DNA of 64,000 nucleotides. Origin: Kitasatospora sp. NBC_00240. Its GTDB lineage: Bacteria; Actinomycetota; Actinomycetes; Streptomycetales; Streptomycetaceae. The notes below the pieces were generated by a model, which worked only from the letters and a program-made list of their open reading frames with translations, had not been told where the DNA came from and ran no database searches. Shown here in pieces: positions 15,267 to 24,201 of this stretch. The position numbers were made by a program, and so were the translations under genes. How positions within the stretch are numbered: the stretch's first letter is position 1; every line of letters starts with the position of its first letter. The stretch lies in NCBI RefSeq assembly GCF_026342405.1, contig NZ_JAPEMU010000001.1, positions 7,068,001 to 7,132,000 of the forward strand, written 5' to 3'.

Positions 15267-16850
15267 ATGCCCCGCCCCACCTCCGCCTCGCCCCGTCCGC
15301 GCCCGCAGGACGCCACACAGGAACCGGTGCCGCCGCCCATGGACCTCGACGCCTTCCGCAAGCTCGCCGTAGACACCCGGGTCATCCCGGTCACCCGCCG
15401 GCTCCTCGCGGACGGCCTCACCCCGATCGGGCTCTACCGCAGCCTGGCGGGCGAGCGCCCCGGCACCTTCCTGCTGGAGTCCGCGGAGCAGGGCAGCTGG
15501 TCCCGGTACTCGTTCGTCGGCGTGCGCAGCGCCGCCACCCTCACCGCCGACCCGGACGGCAACGCCCGCTGGCACGGCGAGGTGCCGGTCGGCATCCCGA
15601 CCACCGGCGACCCGCTCCAGGTGCTGCGCGCCGCCGTCGAGGCCCTGCACACCCCCCGGCACACCGACGGCCTGCCGCCGCTCACCGGCGGCCTGGTCGG
15701 CTACCTCGGCTACGACGTGGTGCGCCGGCTGGAGAAGCTGCCCGAGCTCACCCCGGACGACCTCGGGCTGCCCGAGCTCACCATGCTGCTCGCCACCGAC
15801 CTCGCGGTGCTCGACCACTCCGACGGCACGGTGCTGCTGATCGCCAACGCGGTCAACCACAACGACCTGGCCAGCGGCGTCGACGAGGCCTACGCGGACG
15901 CGCTGGCCCGCCTGGACGCGATGGAGGCCGAGCTGCTGAAGCCGGTCGACCCGGGCCTGGCGACCTTCACCCCGACCGCCGCCGAGGCCGTCTCGCCGTT
16001 CGGCGGGGCGCCCTACCGGGCCGCGGTGGAGGAGATCAAGGAGCGGATCCGGGCCGGTGAGGCCTTCCAGGTGGTGCCCTCCCAGCGCTTCGAGGCGCCC
16101 TGCCCGGCCTCCGCCCTGGACGTCTACCGGGTGCTGCGCACCACCAACCCCAGCCCGTACATGTACCTGTTCCGGTTCCCCGGCCCGGACGGCGGCGCCG
16201 AGGGCGGCTTCGACGTGGTCGGCTCCAGCCCGGAGGCGCTGGTCAAGGTCACCGAGGGCCGGGCGATGGTGCACCCGATCGCCGGGACCCGGCACCGCGG
16301 CGTCACTCCGCAGGAGGACGCCGACCTGGCCGCCGAGCTGCTCGCCGACCCCAAGGAGCGGGCCGAGCACCTGATGCTGGTCGACCTCGGCCGCAACGAC
16401 CTCGGCCGGGTCTGCACGCCGGGCAGCGTCGAGGTGGTCGACTTCATGTCGGTCGAGCGCTACAGCCACGTGATGCACATCGTGTCCACCGTGACCGGGC
16501 AGGTCGCCGCCGGTCGGACGGCCTTCGACGTGCTCACCGCGTGCTTCCCGGCCGGCACCCTGTCGGGCGCGCCCAAGCCCCGCGCGATGCGGATCATCGA
16601 GGAGCTGGAGCCCACCCGCCGCGGGCTGTACGGCGGCTGCGTCGGTTACCTGGACTTCGCCGGGGACTCCGACACCGCGATCGCCATCCGCACCGCGGTG
16701 CTCCGCGACGGCACCGCGTACGTGCAGGCCGGAGCGGGCGTGGTCGCCGACTCCGACCCGCACAGCGAGGACACCGAGTGCCGGAACAAGGCCGCCGCCG
16801 TGCTGCGCGCCGTGGCCACCGCCAACACGCTGCGCGCGCCGCTATCGTGA
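15267..16850 (+). CDS. trpE: Anthranilate synthase component I
   Basis: The enzyme converts chorismate to anthranilate with ammonia from TrpG, which is not in this window. It is a chorismate-binding family protein of up to 527 residues. The N-terminal LLES motif (FLLESAEQGSWSRYSF, about residue 69) is the Trp feedback site, so it should be allosterically inhibited. The catalytic half contains RIRAGEAFQVVPSQR, PSPYMYLF, GSSPEALVKV, HPIAGTRHRG, LVDLGRNDLGRV and GTLSGAPKPRAM. Two ATG starts are possible: 15267, or 15339, which gives MDLDAFRKLAVD and better matches Streptomyces relatives. Neither has a strong ribosome site. Confidence 0.95.
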   Translation: MPRPTSASPRPRPQDATQEPVPPPMDLDAFRKLAVDTRVIPVTRRLLADGLTPIGLYRSLAGERPGTFLLESAEQGSWSRYSFVGVRSAATLTADPDGNARWHGEVPVGIPTTGDPLQVLRAAVEALHTPRHTDGLPPLTGGLVGYLGYDVVRRLEKLPELTPDDLGLPELTMLLATDLAVLDHSDGTVLLIANAVNHNDLASGVDEAYADALARLDAMEAELLKPVDPGLATFTPTAAEAVSPFGGAPYRAAVEEIKERIRAGEAFQVVPSQRFEAPCPASALDVYRVLRTTNPSPYMYLFRFPGPDGGAEGGFDVVGSSPEALVKVTEGRAMVHPIAGTRHRGVTPQEDADLAAELLADPKERAEHLMLVDLGRNDLGRVCTPGSVEVVDFMSVERYSHVMHIVSTVTGQVAAGRTAFDVLTACFPAGTLSGAPKPRAMRIIEELEPTRRGLYGGCVGYLDFAGDSDTAIAIRTAVLRDGTAYVQAGAGVVADSDPHSEDTECRNKAAAVLRAVATANTLRAPLS

Positions 16851-16959
16851 GAGTCGCGGGGACGTCGCCCCGCACCGGGAGCGGTCGGGCCCGGCCGCGC
16901 TGACCCGCGGGTCGTGCCCGGGAGGCGCCGGCGGGCGCCGGCTCCGGTGCGGCCATCAG

Positions 16960-17475
16960 GTGCAGACCACGGACGGGAAGATCATCATGGCGCCTCAGGG
17001 CATCAGCCGCTGGAAGGTGGTCCTCAGGGCGGCGCCGCAGATCGAGGCGCAGCTGGCCGGCCGGGGGGAGATCCTCTCGGACGTCGCGGTGGACCTCCCG
17101 TCCGCTCCCGACGGCCTCGCCCCCGCGCTGGCCGTGGTGGCCCCGGGGGCCGAACCCAACGGGCGCGGCCGCTACGAGGGGCGCGACCTGGAGGCCGTCC
17201 TCGACGTGCTGCCCAAGGCGGACCAGGGCGACGACTTCGCCAGGACGCTCCGGGTGCATGCGGAGTGCGGCATCCCGCTGTACGTCGTCGTCGACCCGGT
17301 CGAGGCGCTTTGCACGGTGCACAGCGACCCGCAGCGAACCGGGGCGTACCGGGAGGCCGAGCGGGTGCCGTTCGGGAACGACCTGTACCTGCCGCTGGCG
17401 GACCGCACCCTGGTGATCGAGACCGACGGGTTTCCGGTCGAGGGCGGCCCGCCCGGTCCGACCCCGGAGGCCTGA
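16960..17475 (+). CDS. Uma2-like (PD-(D/E)XK fold) protein, possibly degenerate
   Basis: A protein of about 171 residues. The centre (ALAVVAPGAEPNG, YEGRDLEAVLDVLPKADQGDDF, then RVHAECGIPLYVVVDPVEALCTVHSDP) follows the Uma2 endonuclease-like pattern, in which proline-aspartate and glutamate residues bind metal and the Y-x-x-x-G-I-P-x-Y-x-x-V-D-P block is typical. The first metal-site PD appears as PA here and the central ExL/ExxS block is altered, so catalytic activity is doubtful. The start could be GTG 16960 or ATG 16987. It lies between trpE and the Trp-associated membrane gene. A biological role is unknown. Confidence 0.65.
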   Translation: MQTTDGKIIMAPQGISRWKVVLRAAPQIEAQLAGRGEILSDVAVDLPSAPDGLAPALAVVAPGAEPNGRGRYEGRDLEAVLDVLPKADQGDDFARTLRVHAECGIPLYVVVDPVEALCTVHSDPQRTGAYREAERVPFGNDLYLPLADRTLVIETDGFPVEGGPPGPTPEA

Positions 17476-17492
17476 CGGGTTCGCGCCCGGGA

Positions 17493-17498
17493 GACACT
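17493..17498 (+). promoter_or_regulatory. -10-like element, possible leaderless start
   Basis: GACACT at 17493-17498 precedes the GTG at 17505 by six bases. The preceding gene stops at 17475. The geometry is the same as at hisD and hisI. Confidence 0.35.
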
Positions 17499-17504
17499 GG
17501 ACGG

Positions 17505-18233
17505 GTGAGCGCACTCCCTGAACCCAGGACGGCTGAAACCGGGACGGCCGAACCCAGGACGGCCGAACCCAGGACGGCCGAGCCCAGCACCGACGCACCC
17601 CGGACCGACGCACCCCGCACCGGCGAGCCGGCCGGGGCCGCCGCCGGGCGCCCGGCGGCGCGCGGCCGGCGCACCCTCGGGCCGATGCTGCTGCTGACCG
17701 TGCTCGGCGCCGTCCTGGTGCTGACCGCCGTCAGCCGGGTCTGGGCGACCGGCAAGGTCGCCGGCGTGACCGGCGGCACCCTGGACGTCTCGGTGACCGG
17801 CAGCACCGTCTCGGGTCTGCCGACCGGCCTGGCGCTGGCCGCGCTGGCCGCCGCCGTCGCGGTCTTCGCGGTACGCGGTGCCGGGCGGATCGCGGTGGGC
17901 GTACTGATGACGCTGGCCGGGCTCGGCGTGGCTGCCGGCGCCGCCGTGAACGCCGGCGACGCCTCCGCGCTGCACACCGAGGCGGCCCGCAAGCTGGCAC
18001 TGGCCGGCGCGCAGGCCGAGCAGGTCGGCCACAGCGTCTGGCCCTGGCTCGCGCTGGCCGGCGGCCTGCTGATCGCGCTGGCCGGGCTGCTGACCGTCCG
18101 CTTCGGCCGGGACTGGCCCGGCATGGGCACCCGCTACGACGCCCCCACCCGCAAGGCGCCCGCGAAGGCCGGGGACACCCCCGCCGACCTGTGGAAGGCG
18201 CTGGACCGCGGCGAGGACCCGACGGCGGGCTGA
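17505..18233 (+). CDS. Trp biosynthesis-associated membrane protein (TIGR02234-like)
   Basis: A 242-residue membrane protein with four predicted helices: TLGPMLLLTVLGAVLVLTAV, LALAALAAAVAVFAV, IAVGVLMTLAGLGVAAGA, and WLALAGGLLIALAGLLTV. Helices 1-2 and 3-4 are separated by short extracellular loops. Actinobacterial proteins of this shape lie next to trpE and trpC and are collected as Trp-associated membrane proteins; their function is unproven, though a link to tryptophan or precursor transport is often assumed. The N-terminal tail carries repeats of EPRTA encoded by a 15-bp DNA repeat. The C-terminal tail ends in a short acidic-basic segment. Confidence 0.85.
   Translation: MSALPEPRTAETGTAEPRTAEPRTAEPSTDAPRTDAPRTGEPAGAAAGRPAARGRRTLGPMLLLTVLGAVLVLTAVSRVWATGKVAGVTGGTLDVSVTGSTVSGLPTGLALAALAAAVAVFAVRGAGRIAVGVLMTLAGLGVAAGAAVNAGDASALHTEAARKLALAGAQAEQVGHSVWPWLALAGGLLIALAGLLTVRFGRDWPGMGTRYDAPTRKAPAKAGDTPADLWKALDRGEDPTAG
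17520..17579 (+). repeat. Four 15-bp coding repeats
   Basis: Four near-perfect copies of GAACCCAGGACGGCC (17520-17534, 17535-17549, 17550-17564, 17565-17579) encode Glu-Pro-Arg-Thr-Ala units in the cytoplasmic tail of the Trp-associated membrane protein. The repeat is in frame, so copy-number change would not disrupt the gene. Confidence 0.85.
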
Positions 18234-18430
18234 GCCCAGCCCGCCCGTACGACCTCCGGCGCCGCCCGGTCCGGACCCGCGGGGACTGTGAGCCGATAGA
18301 CAGCGGCCCCCCTTTGGGGCGGGGCGCGGCCGCCCGGCACAATGGACTACGACAACCCGCCAGGAGCCCCCGGACCTGCCACGACACCGCAGTCCCGGCC
18401 GGACCCCGGAGAACCAAGGAGCAGCATCAG

Positions 18431-18688
18431 ATGTCGGCAGCAGCACACGGCCACACCCCCGCCGCCTGGACCGGCGTCACCATCGCCTTCGTGGGCTTCA
18501 CGATCAGCGGCGTCGCGATGATCATCCCGAACGTGCTCCTGGTGTGGGCCGGCCTCGTGGTCGTCGTGCTCGCCGGCGTGGTCGGCAAGGCGATGTCGAT
18601 CGCCGGCATGGGCCGTCAGCCCAGCCCGCACTACGAGGACGCCCCGGCGGCCGTCACCACCAAGAAGAACACCGCCGTCGCGGCCTGA
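18431..18688 (+). CDS. HGxxPAAW-motif small membrane protein
   Basis: An 85-residue protein with the signature HGHTPAAW near the N terminus, then two hydrophobic helices (WTGVTIAFVGFTISGVAMII and VLLVWAGLVVVVLAGVVGKAM) and a polar C-terminal tail. This actinobacterial family is conserved beside trp genes and has no known function. The ATG at 18431 follows an AAGGAG site about 9 bp upstream. A CACAAT -10-like element lies near 18339. The frame upstream of 18431 is not coding. Confidence 0.85.
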   Translation: MSAAAHGHTPAAWTGVTIAFVGFTISGVAMIIPNVLLVWAGLVVVVLAGVVGKAMSIAGMGRQPSPHYEDAPAAVTTKKNTAVAA

Positions 18689-18743
18689 CGCGGTAACCGC
18701 AGACATGAGCGGGGGGCGTGCGCGCCACGCCCGCTGCCGCTTT

Positions 18744-18769
18744 GCCCCCGTCGGACGTCCGGCGGGGGC
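18744..18769. terminator. 26-bp near-perfect palindrome
   Basis: The 26 bases from 18744 to 18769 form a palindrome with 12 of 13 pairs matching (GCCCCCG...CGGGGGC outer arms, CGGACGTCCG centre). It lies 55 bp after the HGxxPAAW stop and touches the -10 element of the next gene. A terminator is most likely, but it could also work as an operator for the DUF2752 gene. Confidence 0.5.
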
Positions 18770-18774
18770 AGAAT
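18769..18774 (+). promoter_or_regulatory. -10-like element for the DUF2752 gene
   Basis: CAGAAT at 18769-18774, seven bases before the GTG at 18782. It has the same sequence and spacing as upstream of hisI and again no Shine-Dalgarno site, so a leaderless transcript is likely. Confidence 0.4.
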
Positions 18775-18781
18775 CGTCCGG

Positions 18782-19225
18782 GTGAACGCCGCTCCCGCCA
18801 CCCCCGCGCCGGGGCCCTCCGTGCTGCGCCGCCTCGGCCGCCCGCTGGGCGCCCTGGCCGCGCTGGCCGCCCCCACCCTGTACGTGGCCTCGGTGGACCC
18901 GAACGCCCCGGGTCACTACCCCACCTGCCCGCTGCTCCAGGCCACCGGCTGGTGGTGCCCGGGCTGCGGCGGGCTGCGCAGCGTGCACGCGCTCAGCCAC
19001 GGCGACCTGCTGACCGCCGCGCACGACAACATCCTGCTGGTCGCGCTGGCCGCGCTGCTGGCCGTGCTCTGGTGCCGCTGGGTGTGGGCCGCGCTGACCG
19101 GCGGCCGGGCCCCGGCAGTGGTGATCGGGGGACGGCGCGCGGTGCTGCTGGGGCTGTTGCTGGTGGTTTTCATGGCCCTGCGGAACCTCCCGGTGGGGGC
19201 CGGACTGGCGCCCCCGGGGGTCTGA
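18782..19225 (+). CDS. DUF2752 membrane protein
   Basis: A 147-residue membrane protein. The diagnostic DUF2752 core is CPLLQATGWWCPGCGGLRSVHALSHGDLLTAAHDN, which contains the CPGCG motif and a conserved N at the start of the next helix. Three hydrophobic helices are visible: LGALAALAAPTLYVASV, ILLVALAALLAVLWC, and AVLLGLLLVVFMALRNL. The cysteine motif suggests metal or redox binding at the membrane face, but the function is unknown. It lies between the HGxxPAAW gene and trpC, the usual Streptomyces position. Confidence 0.9.
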   Translation: MNAAPATPAPGPSVLRRLGRPLGALAALAAPTLYVASVDPNAPGHYPTCPLLQATGWWCPGCGGLRSVHALSHGDLLTAAHDNILLVALAALLAVLWCRWVWAALTGGRAPAVVIGGRRAVLLGLLLVVFMALRNLPVGAGLAPPGV

Positions 19226-19335
19226 GCTGGCGTCGGGCGCCGGCGGCGGCGCCCGCGATGCGGGCGGGGGGTCCGCTCCGCGAGACGTACACCGGGCGGA
19301 TGCCCCCCGCGCTCCCCGGTGCCGATACCATCGAA

Positions 19336-19351
19336 GTGCCAACGGTGGCAC
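19336..19351. promoter_or_regulatory. Inverted repeat upstream of trpC
   Basis: GTGCCA-acgg-TGGCAC, a 6-bp perfect dyad in the 255-bp gap before trpC. It could be an operator for the trpCMBA unit. No Trp-rich leader peptide is visible in this gap. Confidence 0.35.
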
Positions 19352-19480
19352 ACGAGCACGGAATCCTCACCGATCTGTGTGAATCGCTGTCGTCGGCTCG
19401 ACTGGACTGCCAGGCCGGGAGGACCCGCGGGTCACCCGGCTCCTAGCTCGCAGAACTAGCAGAATGATGGGGGCGCCCGC

Positions 19481-20293
19481 GTGAGTGTGCTCGACGAGAT
19501 CATCGACGGGGTCCGTGCGGACCTCGCGGAGCGGCAGGCCCGGGTTTCCCTGGACGAGCTCAAGGAGCTCGCCGCGAAGGCTCCCGTCGCCAAGGACGGC
19601 GTGGCCGCCCTGCGCGGCGACGGGGTGCGGGTGATCTGCGAGGTCAAGCGCTCCAGCCCCTCCAAGGGCGCTCTGGCCGCGATCGCGGACCCGGCGGCCC
19701 TGGCGCTCGACTACGCGGCCGGCGGTGCCGCCGCGATCAGCGTGCTGACCGAGCAGCGCCGCTTCGGCGGTTCGCTCGCCGACCTGGACAGCGTCCGGGC
19801 GGCGGTCGACACCCCGCTGCTGCGCAAGGACTTCATCGTCACCGCGTACCAGCTCTGGGAGGCCCGCGCCCACGGCGCCGACCTCGCCCTGCTGATCGTC
19901 GCCGCCCTCGACCAGCCGGCCCTGGTGTCGCTGATCGAGCGCGCCGAGTCGATCGGCCTGACCCCGCTGGTCGAGGTGCACGACGAGGAGGAGATCGCCC
20001 GCGCGGTCGACGCCGGTGCGAAGATCATCGGCGTCAACGCCCGCAACCTCAAGACCCTCGAGGTGGACCGCAACACCTTCGGCAACGTCGTGGACAGCAT
20101 CCCCGCGCACGTCGTCAAGGTGGCCGAGTCCGGTGTCCGCGGCCCGCACGACCTGATCGCGTACGCCAACCTCGGCGCCGACGCGGTGCTGGTCGGCGAG
20201 TCCCTGGTGACCGGCAAGGACCCGAAGGCGGCCGTCGCCGACCTGGTCGCGGCCGGCGCCCACCCCGCCCTGCGCAACACCGGCCGGGGCTGA
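19481..20293 (+). CDS. trpC: Indole-3-glycerol phosphate synthase
   Basis: A 270-residue monofunctional (beta/alpha)8 barrel that converts CdRP to indole-glycerol phosphate. Catalytic-site motifs are VICEVKRSSPSKG (lysine), LLRKDFIVTAYQLWEARAHGAD, LVEVHDEEEIARAVDAGAKIIGVNARNLKTLEVD with the catalytic Glu and Asn, VVKVAESGVRGPHDL and the C-terminal phosphate loop VLVGESLVTG. The GTG at 19481 gives MSVLDEIIDGVRADLAERQ, matching relatives. It is the first gene of the trpC-trpM-trpB-trpA group. trpM follows after 9 bp. Confidence 0.96.
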   Translation: MSVLDEIIDGVRADLAERQARVSLDELKELAAKAPVAKDGVAALRGDGVRVICEVKRSSPSKGALAAIADPAALALDYAAGGAAAISVLTEQRRFGGSLADLDSVRAAVDTPLLRKDFIVTAYQLWEARAHGADLALLIVAALDQPALVSLIERAESIGLTPLVEVHDEEEIARAVDAGAKIIGVNARNLKTLEVDRNTFGNVVDSIPAHVVKVAESGVRGPHDLIAYANLGADAVLVGESLVTGKDPKAAVADLVAAGAHPALRNTGRG

Positions 20294-20302
20294 CCCGCAG
20301 CC

Positions 20303-20560
20303 ATGCCACCCGCCACCCGCCCCGCCCCCGCCCGGGGGCCGGGCAGCGCCCCGATCCCGCCGCGGCCGGGTGCCACGACCTTGCTCCTCGGTCGTGACCC
20401 GCACCCCCCGCTGCGGCTCGGCGGCGCGCTCCGCAGTGGCTGCCGCCCGCGCGGCTGCCGTGCGCCCGCGCGCCGGGTGCTGGGGCGGCGGGTGCGCTAC
20501 GTGATCGGCTGCGAGCCCGGGCAGGTGCAGGGGCGCCGATGGCGCAGGACGTACGGCTGA
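20303..20560 (+). CDS. trpM: TrpM-like small basic protein
   Basis: An 85-residue frame between trpC and trpB whose C-terminal 40 residues are strongly basic: GCRAPARRVLGRRVRYVIGCEPGQVQGRRWRRTYG. Streptomycetes have a small gene (trpX/trpM) at exactly this place, which in S. coelicolor affects tryptophan metabolism and development. The C-terminal basic block is the recognisable part. The N-terminal half here is Pro-rich and may not be conserved, so the true start could be further in; no clear ribosome site is seen. Two cysteines flank the conserved part. Confidence 0.7.
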   Translation: MPPATRPAPARGPGSAPIPPRPGATTLLLGRDPHPPLRLGGALRSGCRPRGCRAPARRVLGRRVRYVIGCEPGQVQGRRWRRTYG

Positions 20561-20609
20561 GCACAGCCCTTCCACGTCACTGCAGTCATCACCGAGAAGG
20601 ACTTCCACC

Positions 20610-21838
<1,229 letters not shown>

Positions 21839-21842
<4 letters not shown>

Positions 21843-22651
21843 CCGTGGCTTCCAAGCTCAGTGAGACCCTGGCCGCCGCCAAGGCCGAGGGCCGGGCGGC
21901 CCTGATCGGCTACCTCCCGGCCGGCTTCCCCAGCGTCGAGGGCGGCATCAAGGCCGTCCGGGCGCTGATCGACGGCGGCTGCGACATCGTCGAGGTCGGC
22001 CTGCCGCACTCCGACCCGGTGCTGGACGGCCCGACCATCCAGACCGCCGACGACATCGCGCTGCGCGGCGGCGTGAAGATCAAGGACGTGCTGCGCACCG
22101 TGCGGGAGGTGGCCACGGCCACCGACGCCCCCGTGCTGGTGATGACGTACTGGAACCCGGTCGACCGCTACGGCACCGCCCGGTTCGCCGCCGACCTGGC
22201 GGCCGCCGGGGGCGCGGGCTGCATCCTGCCCGACCTGCCGGTCGAGGAGTCCGAGGAGTGGCGCAAGGCCGCCGGGGAGCACGGCCTGGACACCGTCTTC
22301 GTGGTCGCCCCGAGCAGCAAGGACCCGCGGCTGGCCGAGGTCACCGCGGCCGGCACCGGCTTCGTCTACGCCGCCGCGGTGATGGGCGTGACCGGCTCCC
22401 GGGCCCAGGTCGGCAGCCTTGCCGAGGACCTGGTCGCCCGCACCCGGGCCACCACCGACCTGCCGGTCTGCGTCGGCCTCGGCGTCTCGACCGCCGACCA
22501 GGCCGCCCAGGTGGCGGGCTTCGCGGACGGCGTGATCGTCGGCTCCGCGTTCGTCCAGCGGATCCTGGACGCCGCCGGGGACGAAGAGGTGGCCCTGGCC
22601 GCCGTCCGCACCCTGGCCGGCGAGCTCGCGGCGGGCGTCCGCCGCCGGTAG
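21839..22651 (+). CDS. trpA: Tryptophan synthase alpha subunit
   Basis: A 270-residue (beta/alpha)8 barrel that cleaves indole-glycerol phosphate and channels indole to TrpB. The catalytic Glu is in CDIVEVGLPHSDPVLDGPTIQ with the Asp in CILPDLPVEES. MTYWNPVDRYG and the phosphate loop VGLGVSTADQAAQVAGFADGVIVGSAFV complete the pattern. The GTG at 21839 overlaps the trpB stop. It ends the operon; a hairpin follows 20 bp later. Confidence 0.97.
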
Positions 22652-22671
22652 GCGCCACCCCGCAAGGAATT

Positions 22672-22712
22672 GACGGCCCGTCGGCCTCCCGCAGGGGAGC
22701 TGACGGGCCGTC
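22672..22712 (+). terminator. Hairpin terminator after trpA
   Basis: Perfect 11-bp arms GACGGCCCGTC (22672-22682) and GACGGGCCGTC (22702-22712) separated by 19 nt that can themselves pair partly (CTCCC/GGGAG). It starts 20 bp after the trpA stop. Confidence 0.75.
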
Positions 22713-23141
22713 TGTGCTGCCGAGCCGGTCGCGCCCGGGCCTGCCGCGACGACCGCTGCCTGATCCACCGCCGCCTGATCCACCGCCGCCCGATGCGTGG
22801 CCGCGGTGGACGCGCCCCGGCGGAGGGGCCGCAGGGGCGGGCGGGCGCCGTCCGGGGCGCGCGCGGGCCGCCGGTGCGCACGGGCGGGGCCGGGTGCGCG
22901 GACGCCGGCACCACGGGCCCTCGGGGCGCCGGGTCAAACCGTCTCCTGGGAGGCGTTGGGTGTGAGCTGCTGGGCCCGGGTCGGGCCGGCCGCCGTCATG
23001 CACCCGAACGAGTGAAGAGTTCGGGCGCCGCGCATCAGCCGCGGTTGACCGGCGTTGAGTGGAGGGACGACTCGACGGTGCCGTCCGGCGTCCGTCGTTC
23101 GTGCACAGCTCAGCCGTCCGGGTGAACGAAGGGGTCTGCCG
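22713..23141. other. Intergenic stretch without supported gene
   Basis: About 430 bp after the trpA terminator. Open frames on both strands are Arg/Pro-rich shadows of high-GC DNA. The stretch from 22960 to 23100 is less GC-rich than its surroundings and probably holds the promoter for the next gene. I see no convincing RNA structure. Confidence 0.4.
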
Positions 23142-23399
23142 GTGCCGGGTCTCCAACGAGCCGTCCTGCTCCGGGCGGCCGCCGCCGCGCTGGCGCTCGG
23201 CCTCGCGGTCGGGGCGGACACCGCGGTCGGACACGCGCTGGCCAGGCGGGGTGTGGAGCGCGCCGAGCGGCAGGCCTGGGAGTGCGCCGAGGCGGCCCGG
23301 CTGGGCGGGTCGGCCCGGGCCGCGCGGTCCGGGGCGCAGGGCCGCCCGGCCTTCGGCGGGCCCGTCCGCCCGGTCGGCTGCGGGGGCGCGGGACGTTAG
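23142..23399 (+). CDS. Small putative membrane or secreted protein
   Basis: A possible 85-residue protein read from GTG 23142, chosen for the AAGGGG site 7 bp upstream. One hydrophobic segment (AVLLRAAAAALALGLAVGAD) after a short N terminus could be a signal anchor. Two cysteines occur (AWECAEAARLGG and PVGCGG). I recognise no family, and the tail is Gly/Arg/Pro rich, so this may be a spurious frame. It is transcribed in the same direction as the MauE-like gene that follows. Confidence 0.35.
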   Translation: MPGLQRAVLLRAAAAALALGLAVGADTAVGHALARRGVERAERQAWECAEAARLGGSARAARSGAQGRPAFGGPVRPVGCGGAGR

Positions 23400-23495
23400 C
23401 ACGGGCCGGGCTGAACGGTACAAAACTCACTCTTTCGGCTTAACGGCCGAATATGGAGGAACCATCACCCATCCCCTACGGTTCACCAGGAAAGC

Positions 23496-24107
23496 GTGGG
23501 TGACACCACGGCAGATCCGCGTGAGGCCGCGCCCGCCGAGGGCCGGCAGGCGATTCCCGAGGGGGTTCCGATGGCCGGTCAGCAGGGTGCCCCGCCGCAC
23601 CCGCACACCGCCGTCCGGCCGGTCGGCGGCGCACTGCGACGGGTGGTCGACGGACCGGCGGGGGAGTGGATCGGCACGGTCGTCCGGCTCGCCCTGGCCG
23701 TGGTCTGGGGCTGGGCCGGCCTGGCCAAGATCTCCGACCCGGCGGAGGCCGCGCAGGCCGTCCGGGCGTACGAGATCCTCCCCGAGTCGCTGGTCAAACC
23801 GGTCGGCTACGCGCTGCCCTTCCTGGAGCTGGCGCTCGCAGTCCTGTTGGTGATCGGGCTCGGCGTGCGGATCGTCGCCGTGGTCTCCGCCCTGCTGCTG
23901 CTCACCTTCATCGCCGGCATCACCTCGGCCTGGGCCCGCGGCATCTCGATCGACTGCGGCTGCTTCGGCGGCGGCGGCACCGTCGACGCCTCGCAGACCG
24001 AGTACCTGCAGGAGATCCTGCGCGACACCGGGTTCCTGCTGCTGGCCGCCTGGCTGATCTACCGGCCCCGCACCAAGCTCTCCGCCGACGCCTGGCTGGC
24101 GGCCTGA
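23496..24107 (+). CDS. MauE/DoxX-like membrane protein
   Basis: A four-helix membrane protein of 203 residues (178 from the in-frame ATG at 23571, which has an AGGGGG site and is an equally good start). Helices are IGTVVRLALAVVWGWAGLAKI, ALPFLELALAVLLVIGLG, VAVVSALLLLTFIAGITS and DTGFLLLAAWLIY. Between helices 3 and 4 lies IDCGCFGGGGTVDASQT, the CxCFG motif of the MauE/DoxX-like thiol-redox proteins. It is directly upstream of a DsbA-like thioredoxin-fold protein, so it may transfer electrons for disulfide formation outside the membrane. That role is inferred from the pairing. Confidence 0.88.
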   Translation: MGDTTADPREAAPAEGRQAIPEGVPMAGQQGAPPHPHTAVRPVGGALRRVVDGPAGEWIGTVVRLALAVVWGWAGLAKISDPAEAAQAVRAYEILPESLVKPVGYALPFLELALAVLLVIGLGVRIVAVVSALLLLTFIAGITSAWARGISIDCGCFGGGGTVDASQTEYLQEILRDTGFLLLAAWLIYRPRTKLSADAWLAA

Positions 24108-24201
24108 GCCACACCCGCCCCGGCCCGGTCAGCCCGGTCCGGGCCGGCCCCACCTCCACCGGCCGGCCCCGGCCCGGCCCCGACCCTGGATGTCCAGTCA
24201 C

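Noticed and set aside
18718..19446. 242-residue frame overlapping DUF2752
   Set aside because: The DUF2752 frame has the CPGCG signature and membrane helices; this one is an Arg/Pro/Gly shadow.
19226..19480. Leader peptide upstream of trpC
   Set aside because: No Trp-rich short frame; only a 6-bp dyad is seen.
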